In this document: positions 1 to 11,049 of the stretch, piece by piece
How positions within the stretch are numbered: the stretch's first letter is position 1
Layout: every line of letters begins with the position of its first letter
DNA from: Liolophura sinensis
Lineage: Eukaryota > Mollusca > Polyplacophora > Chitonida > Chitonidae
Reading direction: 5' to 3'
Assembly: GCF_032854445.1 (NCBI RefSeq)
Contig: NC_088301.1
Location: 40,349,187-40,413,186 of the forward strand
Length of the DNA: 64,000 bases
Made by a program: the position numbers and the translations under genes
The notes under the pieces: generated by a model
What the model saw: the letters and a program-made list of their open reading frames with translations, nothing else
What the model was told of the DNA's origin: nothing
Databases searched by the model: none

Positions 1-1130
1 CAAAAAAAACCAAAATAATAATAACTAGAATGGATCTGCGAACAGCACATCCTAGGCCGGGATCCCGGATCGGATCGATGACGTTTTCCCCACCCAATAA
101 TACATGGCCCTTGTAACTGCAAGTTCATACTTCTACGTATCAATCCACGACCTGTCATGCACAGACTATCTGCCTGCCCCCCCCCCCCCCCCCCCTCTTG
201 ACAACGGGGCTAGGCAGCCATACTTTTGCACACATAGAGTACATGTGTAGCGCTTTGCACTCGGTGATTTTCAGCTTTACACCTGTTACGGTTTTCTCGC
301 AGCAGACCTCCAAATGTGGTGAAGAATTGCGCTTTTTCGCGTTTTCATCGCAATTTGCGGCAAAACTATACGTCGCCGGAAAGAAATAAGTCCACATTCA
401 TGATCAGGACGCCAAACAGGTAGCATGCTTACAATGTTCGTGCCTTCATCCTAGTTGCAAATGCATTTAAAATGCATCATATAACATGGGGACATCAAAG
501 TGCCAAATATAGCAAATCGGCCTTTGGACAATATTTGAAGCACTGCAACTCCGACGTTTATTGACACACTTCAATGATTTTCCTCACGCTTACAGTACAC
601 ATATGGCCCTTTGGATCGAACTCTGACATGACTGACAGGCATCAGCGGTAAGAGAAGAGAAAGAAGAAAAAAGGACATCGGGACATCTGCCTGATGTCCA
701 TTTCTTGACGTCGATCATCTTCGCCGCTCGACTGCCCCAGACACATCTGCGTCACGCCACACAGCCGGGAGACGGTTAGCGTTTAAATCCTTGTGTAATT
801 AGGTCAAGTCGGAGAAAATTTCGCCACCATCTCCCATACCATCCACACTATTATATATCTCACTAAATCCCCAAAGCAGTCGCAATTCTCACTTCAAGTC
901 TACATACACATTTTCTTTACGCTTATATCTTTCATATGGAGCATAAGTTATCGTTCGAAAATCAACACATAACCAGCTACACGGCTTTCAATGTTTCCAT
1001 GCGACCTTACACTGTTTGTCACAGAGGCAGTCTGCCAGTCATTCGCTATGCTACGCTACGCCCAGTGAAAAACGGCCATTCCTTGGCAGACCGAGCCCGT
1101 GTTACAGCAAGTTTTTACTTCCACGACAGG
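1..1130. other. Intergenic, no gene seen
   Basis: No coding signal is recognisable. A homopolymer C tract of about 19 bases lies at 176-194. The stretch at 142-168 (tcaatccacgacctg, then tgcacagact) recurs almost unchanged at 1395-1421, directly after the first SINE, so both are pieces of a dispersed repeat. The open frames in this stretch are short and overlap on both strands. Confidence 0.6.
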
Positions 1131-1395
1131 GGCCTCCGTGGCTCAGTCGGTTAGCTCACTAGCGCAGCGTAATGACCCAGGAGCCTCTTACCAATGCGGT
1201 CGCTGTGAGTTCAAGTCCAGCTCATGCTGGCTTCCTCTTCGGCCGAAAGTGGGAAGGTCTGCCAGCAACCTGCGGATGGTCGTGGGTTTCCCCCGGGCTG
1301 TGCCCGGTTTCCACCCACCATAATGCTGGCCGCCGTCGTATAAGTGAAATATTCTTGAGTACGGCGTAAAACACCAATCAAAAAAAAAAAAAAAT
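1131..1395 (+). repeat. tRNA-derived SINE (molluscan type), near full length
   Basis: The best-preserved copy of the main SINE in the window. The head carries an RNA polymerase III A box (TGGCTCAGTCGG near 1139) and a degenerate B box (GAGTTCAAGTCC near 1207). A conserved body follows (gtgggaaggtctgccagcaa, then cctgcggatggtcgtggg), then a tail with taagtgaaatattcttgagt and cgtaaaacaccaatc, and a poly(A) run. At least nine other full or partial copies lie in the window, on both strands. The layout resembles SINE families described from bivalves and gastropods (RUDI / BivaMD / Nin-DC-like); I cannot fix the subfamily without a library search. Confidence 0.9.
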
Positions 1396-1608
1396 CAATC
1401 CACGACCTGCCATGCACAGACTCACTGCTCTATTGATAGATCGGCCGTTGTCAGAAAGTCAAAACCTGCACCACGGCACATGTCCATATCTGTCAATCAC
1501 CCTGGCCTGGTTAGCTATAGTAAAGACAAGGTGTGCGCAAAACAAAACTAACTTTTACAGGTCCACGTCATGTGCTGTTGTAGTTCGAACTCTACGCCAT
1601 CTAATAGA

Positions 1609-1737
1609 GTACTGGAGTTAGATGGGAACTGGACTGAATGTCATCGTACAACCGTTTCGGGAGATCACGGACAGTGTAGCCGAAAGCATCAGGTCAAATA
1701 CTATAAACCAAGTCCAGTTCCCCTCTAACTCCATGTT
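1609..1737. repeat. Imperfect inverted repeat (hairpin-forming)
   Basis: The left arm, ggagttagatgggaactgg near 1615, is matched in reverse complement by the right arm near 1712-1732 (ccagttcccctctaactcc). There is one mismatch in about 19 bp, and weaker pairing continues outside. About 75 bases separate the arms, so the transcript could form a hairpin of roughly 120 nt. No flanking element or gene explains it. Confidence 0.6.
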
Positions 1738-2590
1738 AAAGCAATAGGATTCTCAAATTTTTCTAAACAAAAAACGGTGTTGTCCTTTAAACGCTTCTAG
1801 TGAGAAAACTGTTGATCGTAGATCAAATCCGTTGGCGAATGACAGAAAGAGCATGTCTTGGGTTACACTTTGGTGCAAGTTGCACATTTCTAGCTTCCAT
1901 AGTTCTCGAGTTAAACGTCATTGAAATTACCTAACTTTGTTTAGTTTTTTGCTTATATCTCCAAAAGTTACATAGATATGGAAAAAATAAAAGCAGATTC
2001 GGAATCAGCAGCTCAAGATACATCAGAACCCGTTGAGAAAAATTGAAATTTCAGAACTTTTTTCGACCAGTGGCGAGCTTCCAGAGTTTTGACCGGAAGT
2101 GAACCATTTTTGGAAACTTATTGTCACTCGTGACCTTCCAGCTGCATGTGGAATTTGAAAACGATCGGTTCTGTGGTTCTTGAGAAGAAGATTTTTAAAA
2201 GTTTTACACAAAACCCAATATAGCGGACGAGGCACGTGACCTAGAAAAAAAATGGAGAATATATCCCTAGGAAATCTCTGCCAGATAACATGAGCAAAAT
2301 TTGGGACCTCTATGTTGAGCGGTGTTGGAGTTCTCCTGCTAACAAGGTTGGTGAAAAAAAATAATAAGAAAAAACAGAACGATTTCAATAGGGATCTCGT
2401 TCGGGAAGAACGGGATCCCTAATAAAAAATATCCATCGGGAGCACCTTGACTGATATATATGGTTCATGACTCCTACATGCACTTTTCAACTTTAGATTT
2501 AAAAAACTGGATACTGAAAACAAAAGACTGACAAAACCTAGATACTTTCAAACAATGATTTTGTGTGCGAGGTTTGATCGTGCTGATTAT
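1738..2590. other. Spacer downstream of the VWA7-like gene
   Basis: No gene is seen. At 2390-2420 there is a 13-bp hairpin with 12 of 13 pairs (agggatctcgttc at 2390-2402 against gaacgggatccct at 2408-2420), followed by an A-rich run. The stretch at about 2030-2250, including a ggttctgtggttcttgagaa motif near 2165, looks like an old interspersed repeat but has no second copy in this window. The 3' UTR of the minus-strand VWA gene probably lies in the upper part; no clear AATAAA was found. Confidence 0.5.
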
Positions 2591-5500
2591 CTATTTACTT
2601 GGTGTTGGTTGATTTATTTCAAGTCTGAAATCTTGGGGCTCATAGTAGTCCTCTATCAGTCGGTGAATGGTGTTCCCTGCGTTGTCCATTCCCGTCAACA
2701 GTATCTGGAAAGGCTGTAACACAGAGGAACTAAGCGATAACCAAAAGTCACTTCTTCAAGAATCGCGTTGCCTTGACTAAAATATCAAATCTACTTCATC
2801 AAAGATGACATTAACGCATAATTTTAAAATTTTGTGAGGGATGCGCACCATAAAAGCCATGCCATTTCCCAATGATGCAAGCAAAACACATACATAGGAG
2901 TAAAGACCTGCAAGTTTATCGTAGAAAAGAAGGCCGCGTACATTAACCCTTAGGCATATCTATACATATATTACATGTAATTTGTAATCTGGTACATTGT
3001 TACAATCTGTTGCGGAAGACTAACAAAATAAGTCTATAAATACACTGTAAAGCTCTAGACTTTCTCCATATGTACCGATCTTTTATGGCACTGGACATGT
3101 ACGCTTGTCACATAATTATAAATTATTATAACAGGGTAGGCCTCTATACAAAGTCATTAAGCTCTTTGACACATAGGTAAAACTAAATGACGCTTTGGGC
3201 AAACTACATACCTGGTTAGGAACGGTTACTGACGCTGTCAAGAAATTCTCCGTGATGTATGTTAAAGGCACCTCAGAGATGGTATTCCCCTTTATATCCA
3301 TTAACGTGACTTTCGTAAAGTTCCCAACACCAGTCGCACTTAATATGGAGACGCCCAATACGACATCTTTGCCTGCAGACAACACATTAGAATACATGAG
3401 GAATGCAAGATTTTTGTTACGCTTTATAATCACTACAAATTAAAATGTTCCCGTAGTTAACAAGATATGTTGGTGTACACAGTAGTTCTAGGAACACTTT
3501 TTAGTGCCCCTGCTGGCTTCCTCTTCCTCTCTACGTGGGAAGGTCTGTCAGCAACCTGCGGATGGTCGTGGGTTGCCCCCGGCTCAGCCAGGTTTCCTCA
3601 CACCATAATGCTGGCCGCCGTCGTATAAGTGAACTATTCTTGAGTACGACGTGGAACACCAATCAAATAAATAAACAAATACACTTGTTAGAGTATATAT
3701 TATTATATGGTTATATCTTTTGAATTTCCAATGAGATCAAGAACTGATATATATCAGAATACCTGTCACCGGCTTGCCCTCGATGGGAAAGGCTTGTCCA
3801 TCCTCTGTCGTCTCAAACATCTGCACATGGACATTAACTGAACTTGCCCCGACTATTTCTACATGTAATCCTGGAACAGGGCTGTCAAGGTGCAGTCGCC
3901 AGTTCCCCTTAGTAGCGTTTTTGACGTTGTAAGCAACAAGATTGGTGGTTTGTATCTGAGTTGTCAGTACTTCATCTGTAAGCAATTATATAATCGTGTG
4001 AACAATTTACGTAAAAAAATATGCGAGGGCTCATAGCGAACAATAAGTACAGAGATGTATATTCAAAAATTGTAAGAAACCGATAAAGAGGTTTACAGTG
4101 AAAAGTGTTTAGGTGAGATCAAACATGCAATGAAATATTTATATAAATAATACTTTGATAAAACCTCGGAGTAACTAAATAACTTAAAACCTTACCATTT
4201 ATTTTTCACATATTTTTTGTAACATGTGGCAGTAGCCACAACTTGGTTTTCGGTCTAATTATATCGTATTCAATATATATATAGTATAACAATACAATAA
4301 CGTAGTCATTCATAGCACAGAATACCTGAGAATCTTCATTTGCATATACTTCACGCACCTGATGGGGTAAGCAGAGACATTCCGGGCAGGTATGTACCGG
4401 ATGTCGAGGAGATGAACACAGAAAAATCCCGCAAAGTCTCATCCACTGGAATATTGTAATCCCTTTTTCCACTTGTTGTAATCCTCAACAGAGAGACTTG
4501 ATCGCCTCCTGACAGCAAGTCGAGTACGCCACTTGCCTCGTTGATATCACTCTTCGACGAATAGAAAACGTTTCCTCCAGTCTGTGCAGCAAGAGTTGCA
4601 AAAAGTCCAGGATACTGAACTTCTGCAATTAGATTTTCTTTACTCATCAGGTTTTGGTTATGAGGGTTCTTGTGCTCTTTGCAGCGTTTTGACGTGCGAA
4701 TGCGATATCTCTTCATTAGAGCTTGATACGATTATAAATTTAACACTAATGATAATTTTGTTTCACTACATCGGACATCCACGCATGTAAAGGTATGATT
4801 CGGACATTTACATAAGCTTTAAACATTAGTGTCTGTAGAACAAGAGAAGTTGAAACATGTACACACCACTGGGGTTGCATTCTCCTGTCAGCAAGAACTC
4901 TAATACGATTTGTTTGGAAAAGGCTGTGGCTATAACCTTGTCCATCAGCTGTCCGTCTTTGGCATTGGCATCTGAAAAAGTGCAACGAGTACTCAAAGTA
5001 GATAACAGGTTCTGGATAACAGTACCTACAAAATTAGTCCTCCAACCCAGCTTTTGATACCCATACAGCATACAATGATATGCTCACTCAAGTGTATATT
5101 CATATAGTAATATGAAGACTCTAACACACCAAAACTTATGCACCAACCACAAATGTATAACATATTCTATTTAACTCTCTTTCCTGGTTCACCTATGATT
5201 GTGAGAAAATGACAGAAACAAAACAACAACAAAAAACGTCATGCTGGCTTCCTCTTTGGTCGTATTCGTGGCAAGGTCTGTCAGCAACCTGAGGATCTTC
5301 TTGGGCTAATTAGCACATTTTTTTGGACTTACATAGACAATGTAACCTGTGAATTTCAAAATTCTCCTTCAAGTAGTTTTCAAGATATGAGTAAACCGAC
5401 CTACAGAATAAGGACTCACTATATACCTACGGTTTAACCAGATATTGAACCAACTTAAGTGTTTATGTGAAATGATTCTGATCTCTTATACCATGGCGGT

Positions 5501-8500
5501 CAGTTTCATTTGAGGAGGATTAACCAGTATGCCCGGGGTAAATCCCCGAACTCTCCTAGGTGTGACGTATAAAGGTGCGTTGGCATTTTCATGGAAGAGA
5601 AGTGGTTCAAAGTAAGATTGTGCCAACGGTTCCACACGCGTCACCGACTGCTAAATGCCACAATGGCCTCAGCAATGAGAACAGAGATAGTCAAAAATAA
5701 CCAGTCAAAGGCCCGGATCGAACCCGTACCTCGTATGCTCCGATGATGAAGTCATGCATCTTTCCATTCAGTATGCACGTCCTGTCCCATTATTTTGGAC
5801 ATTCATGCATAATGGGGTTCCTGTCGCGTATAATTTTACTGATATGAGGTAAGGACTGATGGGTATATACATGGTTTGGTCTCTTCCTGTAATCACAATC
5901 TATGTTAGACTGACCTGTGAAAATGAAAACTTTTGAAAACTCTGCGGTGGCCTGCAGCCCAAGAAGGATCCCCTCGAGAGTCCGTTCTGGGCAGTCTCCT
6001 CCACCATGTGGTACCACATCCTGGAGAATCTGTAGGAACTCCGCCCCGTTAGCCACTTCTTGGACTGGACCGATGTCTGCAAGGAAAGAAAAAAGAAACA
6101 AGCTGAGCTCAGCAGAAATAATGCATCTAAACGCTTATCTCGCAACAGCATAATGCAAATGTGTCCGATGAAATAGTTTTTTTTTTCGGCAAGAACTTAG
6201 CTGATATGAAATACAGATAGAAGCTACTGGTTTATTTTTCGTTCGCTAGGATCCATATATCTACACCGGAAATCAGGACCGTGATTCTGTGTTTGCTTAT
6301 GTGATTACAGTTAAAAAAGTAAGGAAAGAGCCAGGTTGTGTGTTTCTGCTAACGTTGTCTATGTAACCATCACGTTTACTATAAAGGCTCACACAACCTG
6401 CTATAATGTACACAGTTCATGATAAAAATCTAGTCGTCAAAACAGAGATTCCTACACCAACTGGCTAAGACGTAAGACGACAACGGCCAAAACGACTTTT
6501 AAAACAAATCATCAAAGAACTAAAAAAGTATGTAAAGTTTGAAATTAGGTTTGCAAGCACAGTTTGCATTCATATGTGGAATGAAAAAGTTAGGCACAAA
6601 GAAAGATACTAACCTGGGTCTGCGAATGGGACAAAGATGAAAGATTCGGGAAGATGGACAGTCCCCGCGCGCGTGTTCACGAGGCTCTGTGTCTGTTGTT
6701 TCACAGCATTAATGTCGTCCAACATGCTGCCTGTGGTGTCCATCACAACACATAATGTAACCCCGGTTCCGAGACCAAGCAGCGTTTTAAATTTCTTATC
6801 TCCCATCACAGCCAGTATTCCATTGTCTAGGCAAAGGACAAGACAAGCAAAATTAGTTTAGTTGTAATGTTGTATTACTAAACCCTTCGTGTAAATAAAC
6901 CACGGAAGCGAACAATCATATAATTACTTCCAGCATAACTAAATATTATCTTGTGTACGTGGATACAGGTATATAAGATCCCAGATCAGCAATTATTAAG
7001 CGATGCTCTTGCAATCTGGGTTTGAAGAATAAACTGTTTATTCGTTAATTTATAAATGTAAATTAAACTAAGACTGTGGTTTGAAATGTTTGAAAGTCTT
7101 ATTATTGCATCAATTCGTTTCTCAGTTTCACTGCAAAAATCTGAAGATAAAGGGAGACAATTCTTTATATACATATACATGTAGGCGCTCTAACACTATA
7201 CATAACAGAAACATTTGGGTAAAACATTCTATGCAAAAATACGCCAATATATAAAACAATCACATAGTAAAATTGTCTCAGAGAAATACATCCCATTTCT
7301 GTATACCTTGGTCCTGGAACAAATTAATAGCTGCTTTAACTGCGGATTGCCCGGCTATAGCATGAAGCTGGTGATGCGGGGAGAATAACGGATTGGATGT
7401 CTCCTTGTTGATCCCACCTGTAGCGGCAAACGTTCTACTGGAATCGTACATACCGCCGTGACTACATTTACCTGCTTCACTTAGCCCGACTGCAAAGGAG
7501 AGAATAGGTGCACAATTGGAGGAAACAATTCATTATCGCTTAATAAGTGAAAGAATACCAAGTTCAAACTAACAACATCGGTTAAATTTTTTAGGCATTC
7601 CACTGTATCTGACAAGAGTACATTTCTCTCTCCATGCAGCCTCGATGTACCAGCCAAATTTATGTCAGTGACATAACCTGGCACGGTTTCATTAAAATTT
7701 TAAATTTCAAAATCGCATAAAAATTAATACAAATCTACAAAATATTCAATACCAAACAAAAATAGACAGAATAACTTTTCACCAACCATTGAAATTTGAT
7801 TTTTAGTCGCCTTTGGGCCAGAGGTTTGAAAAGGTATGACCCAAACATAGCTCAGCTGATAATGCAATATGTTTTATATTGAATCTTGCCAAAGCAATGA
7901 TGTCCATTAGTTCTACTGGATGAACAATTTCAATGAGTTTGGATCACCATAATCAACATGATATTGAGCTATGCACCACCATACCATATTGAGAGTTGCT
8001 TGTCTTTTCTGTGTCGCTGTCACACTACTATATACATCTTACACCTGAAATTATTGCTATTCCATTTCCATATTTATGTAACAATCTGTCTTGGGGATTA
8101 ACTCCATTTGTATGACTTGAATAAAAAAAAAAAGAAAAAAAAACTTAGCAGAGGACTTTCGTAAATCACAGAAAAGATCAAATACTGCAGTTAAGAGAAT
8201 TCACTCAACTCAGTGGTGGTAGAATTAGTCGCAGTTCGCCAATACATAAAGATCTTTCAAAATATACACACTCGTCTCGATAGCCCCATATAGGCTACTC
8301 ATTGATGCAAGTTAGAGACTTTGAGACTTGGTTTTGCAAGCAGTTCTCTAATATAAGAAGAATGCGCACCAGAACATGAATGGTATTATGAAGGATTTTA
8401 TACTCACGATTTGGTTTGGTTGAGAGGTAACCGCTTGTTAACCCTATCCCAGATATTAGATTGTCACTGCAGTTGTAGCTAGCGAAATATATAATAAACA

Positions 8501-10949
8501 TATATAAATCATGTGAAAATATATTTTCAACAGTCGCTTTATAACACGTTAAGGTCTATCACAAAAAAACTTTCCTGTCATTTTTTTAGCAGGATTATAA
8601 CTTACATATAATTTTGGGTATATAATTTATATATCAAATGTTCATGAACTTTTGACGCCGTACATATCCTGTTATATCAGTACCATGTGTCACATTAAAC
8701 CATATAATACCTTGTGTTAACCATCGGGCAATTGGTACATGTCACCAATGACGAATCTGCCAGTTTTAATATATTTCCACCCGTGACCCCTGAAATAAGA
8801 CATATTTACATATTAAACAGATTTAGACATGCACTGTTTTACTTCACCAAATATAGGCCTTACATAATGTAAGTTTGTTTCTATTTCGACTGGCAGAGCT
8901 CTCGACTTCTTAATTGCCAATAAGATATAAAATAAAGTTGTTTGTATTTAATTTACATTTGTAGGACTTTCATGGATATTCATAAAGCCACCATAGAGTT
9001 ACGCACACATGCCTTGGTGGGTGTTCTGTATAGTAAATACACATAAAATATAGAGACAGTTTGGGAGAACTGGGGGACATAGGTTGTATATATGGCGAAC
9101 AGAATAATACAACTTACTCTCAGTAACGATGTGCTCAGAGGCTTGTAGAAGCCGGTTTAGATTAGTGTAATAAAGTACCGAGCTTTACATTACGCATTAC
9201 ATTACACATTACATTATGGGTATGGCATTTGATATTTGTAATGTAACATTATTACATTATGGATAACAAATGATATTCATCGTGTGATTAATGTGCTGTA
9301 TTACACAACTGGTGGTGATTACCAAGTTTGTGCCCATTATGTAATAAAATTTGTTTACTTCTACAAGAATATATTGTGTCATTAGAATTCTGTTTACAAA
9401 TGAGTTACCGTCTCAAGTTGAATTGTAGTGATGTGAGACTACATTAACAGATTCTCCATGGATTGGTGATACAAGGTGTTGCCGGTTGTCGATGCATCAA
9501 CCCTAATCGGGTTTTTTAAGTCACCAATCATTTAAACTCTCTGTGTGAACTATTTGTTTCTTCATACAACTATGTGTACAACGTCGCTAACTCGGACTCA
9601 CCAAGATCCTCATACAAGTCGCTGCCGTGAGTTTCGACCCAGTTTGTGTTGGAATAAAACGATGACTGGACACAAATCACGGCTCCAATAAGCTCCCGCA
9701 CGACATCAAAGTTTGTGAGATTGTACGGCTTACTCAGAACTCGTTCTAAATCCATCCTCAAGGACAACAGAAGCGCCAGTCCTTCAAACAGAAACACAAA
9801 CTGGTCCACAAAATTTATTACTTTTATATGTGTTGTACATACACCCATATTCGGAAAACCTACCATTACAAGCCAATACCATGCAGTAATGGCCAGAATA
9901 TTATATGCCTTCAGGAAATTGACTGAATTATTATTTATTTTGTCAAAAGAAAAAGCATTTCCGTAATAATACTGTAAACGTAATACTCGATTTCAAAGAA
10001 CATGGACACGTGAGATTACCATCTGCAATTTCCTCGCTGAAAAAATGCGCCGCTCGGTTCTCAAGTCGACAGAATTTCATAGCAGATGTTGCAATGGAGA
10101 GGACATTTCCTGAAAACTTCTTTGCTGAAACCTCGCCTGGATTTGTGAGAAAATAATATGAGATTATACAGACTGGACCTGTGACATTATAATCTTCTTC
10201 ATAACATTAAAAAACTCACATGTACACTTTTCCGTTTGTTTTGCAGAACAGGAAACTATTTCTAAAACAAGTGTAAGCCGAGAAAATATATTAACATGTT
10301 TTTACCCACGTTTAGGAATGTTAACCGCACATAAGTGTTCTGACTTGATTGTTCTCTTTATTAAATAGTAGAGACTAAGTCAGTGCTATTTATCGTTTAC
10401 AGATAAAAAACTAAACTAGGGAAGTGAACACTGCATTCAGTTTAACCGTCATGTACTCCAATACAAATCAACACCTTTTCAGCATTCCATTTTTAATACA
10501 GCTACATATTCCAGTCTATAAATACCACCGGAAAAAGGGAATAATTTTTATTACCAACATTTGTCTACAATTCAATGACCGTTGCCGTCATATGTATTCG
10601 ATTAGGATATATGTAGCTGCATTTGAATTCTCATGTTAAACATGTAGACGTTTGAACATAAGTTACGCGATCTGAAATGGATAACAAATATATATTTACC
10701 TCCATAGTATGCGTTGAACAAGGAACTTTCTGTCAAAGGGTCTAGTGTTTCCAGAGAAACTGCTGTAGAATTCGGCAGTAGACTTTGTAGAAATTGTGCC
10801 GTCACGTTCAAAATTGCTTCCCTTGTGATCGACGTAATTGTGTAGTCATTCTTTGAAATATCCACTCCTATGCTGTTTGGGTAAAAACTTCTGCCGAAGG
10901 ATACAAAAAGGAACAAAATCATACAAACTTGGATCGTCGAGGAAACCAT
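2591..10949 (-). CDS. Secreted von Willebrand factor A domain protein, VWA7-like (13 exons, 706 aa)
   Basis: Coding exons (minus strand) are 10949-10700, 10136-10020, 9781-9602, 8789-8711, 8478-8408, 7489-7307, 6826-6614, 6076-5915, 4971-4867, 4622-4359, 3975-3763, 3372-3212 and 2713-2591. They total 2121 nt, exactly 707 codons with the stop, and every junction has GT..AG and matching phase. Residues 1-21 are a signal peptide (MVSSTIQVCM, then ILFLFVSFG). The N-terminal part has the family signature 'FYSNTNWVE' and the cysteine patches TCTNCP and CSHGG. The vWA domain spans about 315-490 with a MIDAS-type motif DTTGS at 323-327 and GGGDCPE at about 389-395. A beta-rich tail ends in QILLTGMDNAG and the stop. 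Ten of the 12 introns are phase 1. Upstream in-frame Met codons reach 11036 but lie beyond the TATA box, so the Met at 10949 before the signal peptide was chosen. N-glycosylation sites are seen at N48 and N60. By family knowledge this is an extracellular protein of unknown precise function; hemicentin-like vWA proteins are the alternative. Confidence 0.9.
3510..3683 (+). repeat. SINE, 5'-truncated, in an intron of the VWA7-like gene
   Basis: The copy begins inside the SINE body (tgctggcttcctcttcc) and keeps the full 3' half with cgtcgtataagtgaactatt and accaatcaaataaataaa. It is inserted antisense to the host gene, between the exons at 3212-3372 and 3763-3975. Both splice sites are intact. 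Confidence 0.88.
5238..5312 (+). repeat. SINE body fragment in an intron of the VWA7-like gene
   Basis: Only the middle of the SINE is left (tcatgctggcttcctcttt, ggcaaggtctgtcagcaacc, tgaggatcttcttggg). Head and tail are missing. It is a decayed fragment in the large intron between the exons at 4867-4971 and 5915-6076. Confidence 0.75.
9176..9262. repeat. Low-complexity CATTACATTA repeat
   Basis: An imperfect run of CATTA/TTACA units (tacattacgcattacattac, and attattacattatgga) lies in the intron between the exons at 8711-8789 and 9602-9781 of the VWA7-like gene. It is a simple repeat with no further structure. Confidence 0.7.
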
Positions 10950-11006
10950 GTCGCCGTTGTTGTATTCACATTCTAGGACGTCGAGGAAAGTTTTTCTTCC
11001 GGTTGG

Positions 11007-11019
11007 CTTTATATATATG
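11007..11019 (-). promoter_or_regulatory. Probable TATA box of the VWA7-like gene
   Basis: On the minus strand the sequence reads ccatatatataaag, ending about 58 nt upstream of the chosen ATG at 10949. With the usual spacing of about 30 bp this puts transcription start near 10980 and leaves a short 5' UTR. It also argues against using the more upstream in-frame Met at 11036. Confidence 0.5.
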
Positions 11020-11049
11020 GGACTTAGAGGTCGCAAGTGATAATCCCAG

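Noticed and set aside
1099-1417. Open frames on both strands over the first SINE, and similar frames at 63323-63662
   Set aside because: They translate the SINE itself.
5700-5765. tRNA-like B box on the minus strand (gggttcgatccgg)
   Set aside because: No matching A box, acceptor stem or cloverleaf can be drawn; at most a SINE-head relic.
10950-11036. Upstream in-frame Met for the VWA7-like protein
   Set aside because: It would put 29 hydrophilic residues before the signal peptide and lies upstream of the TATA box.
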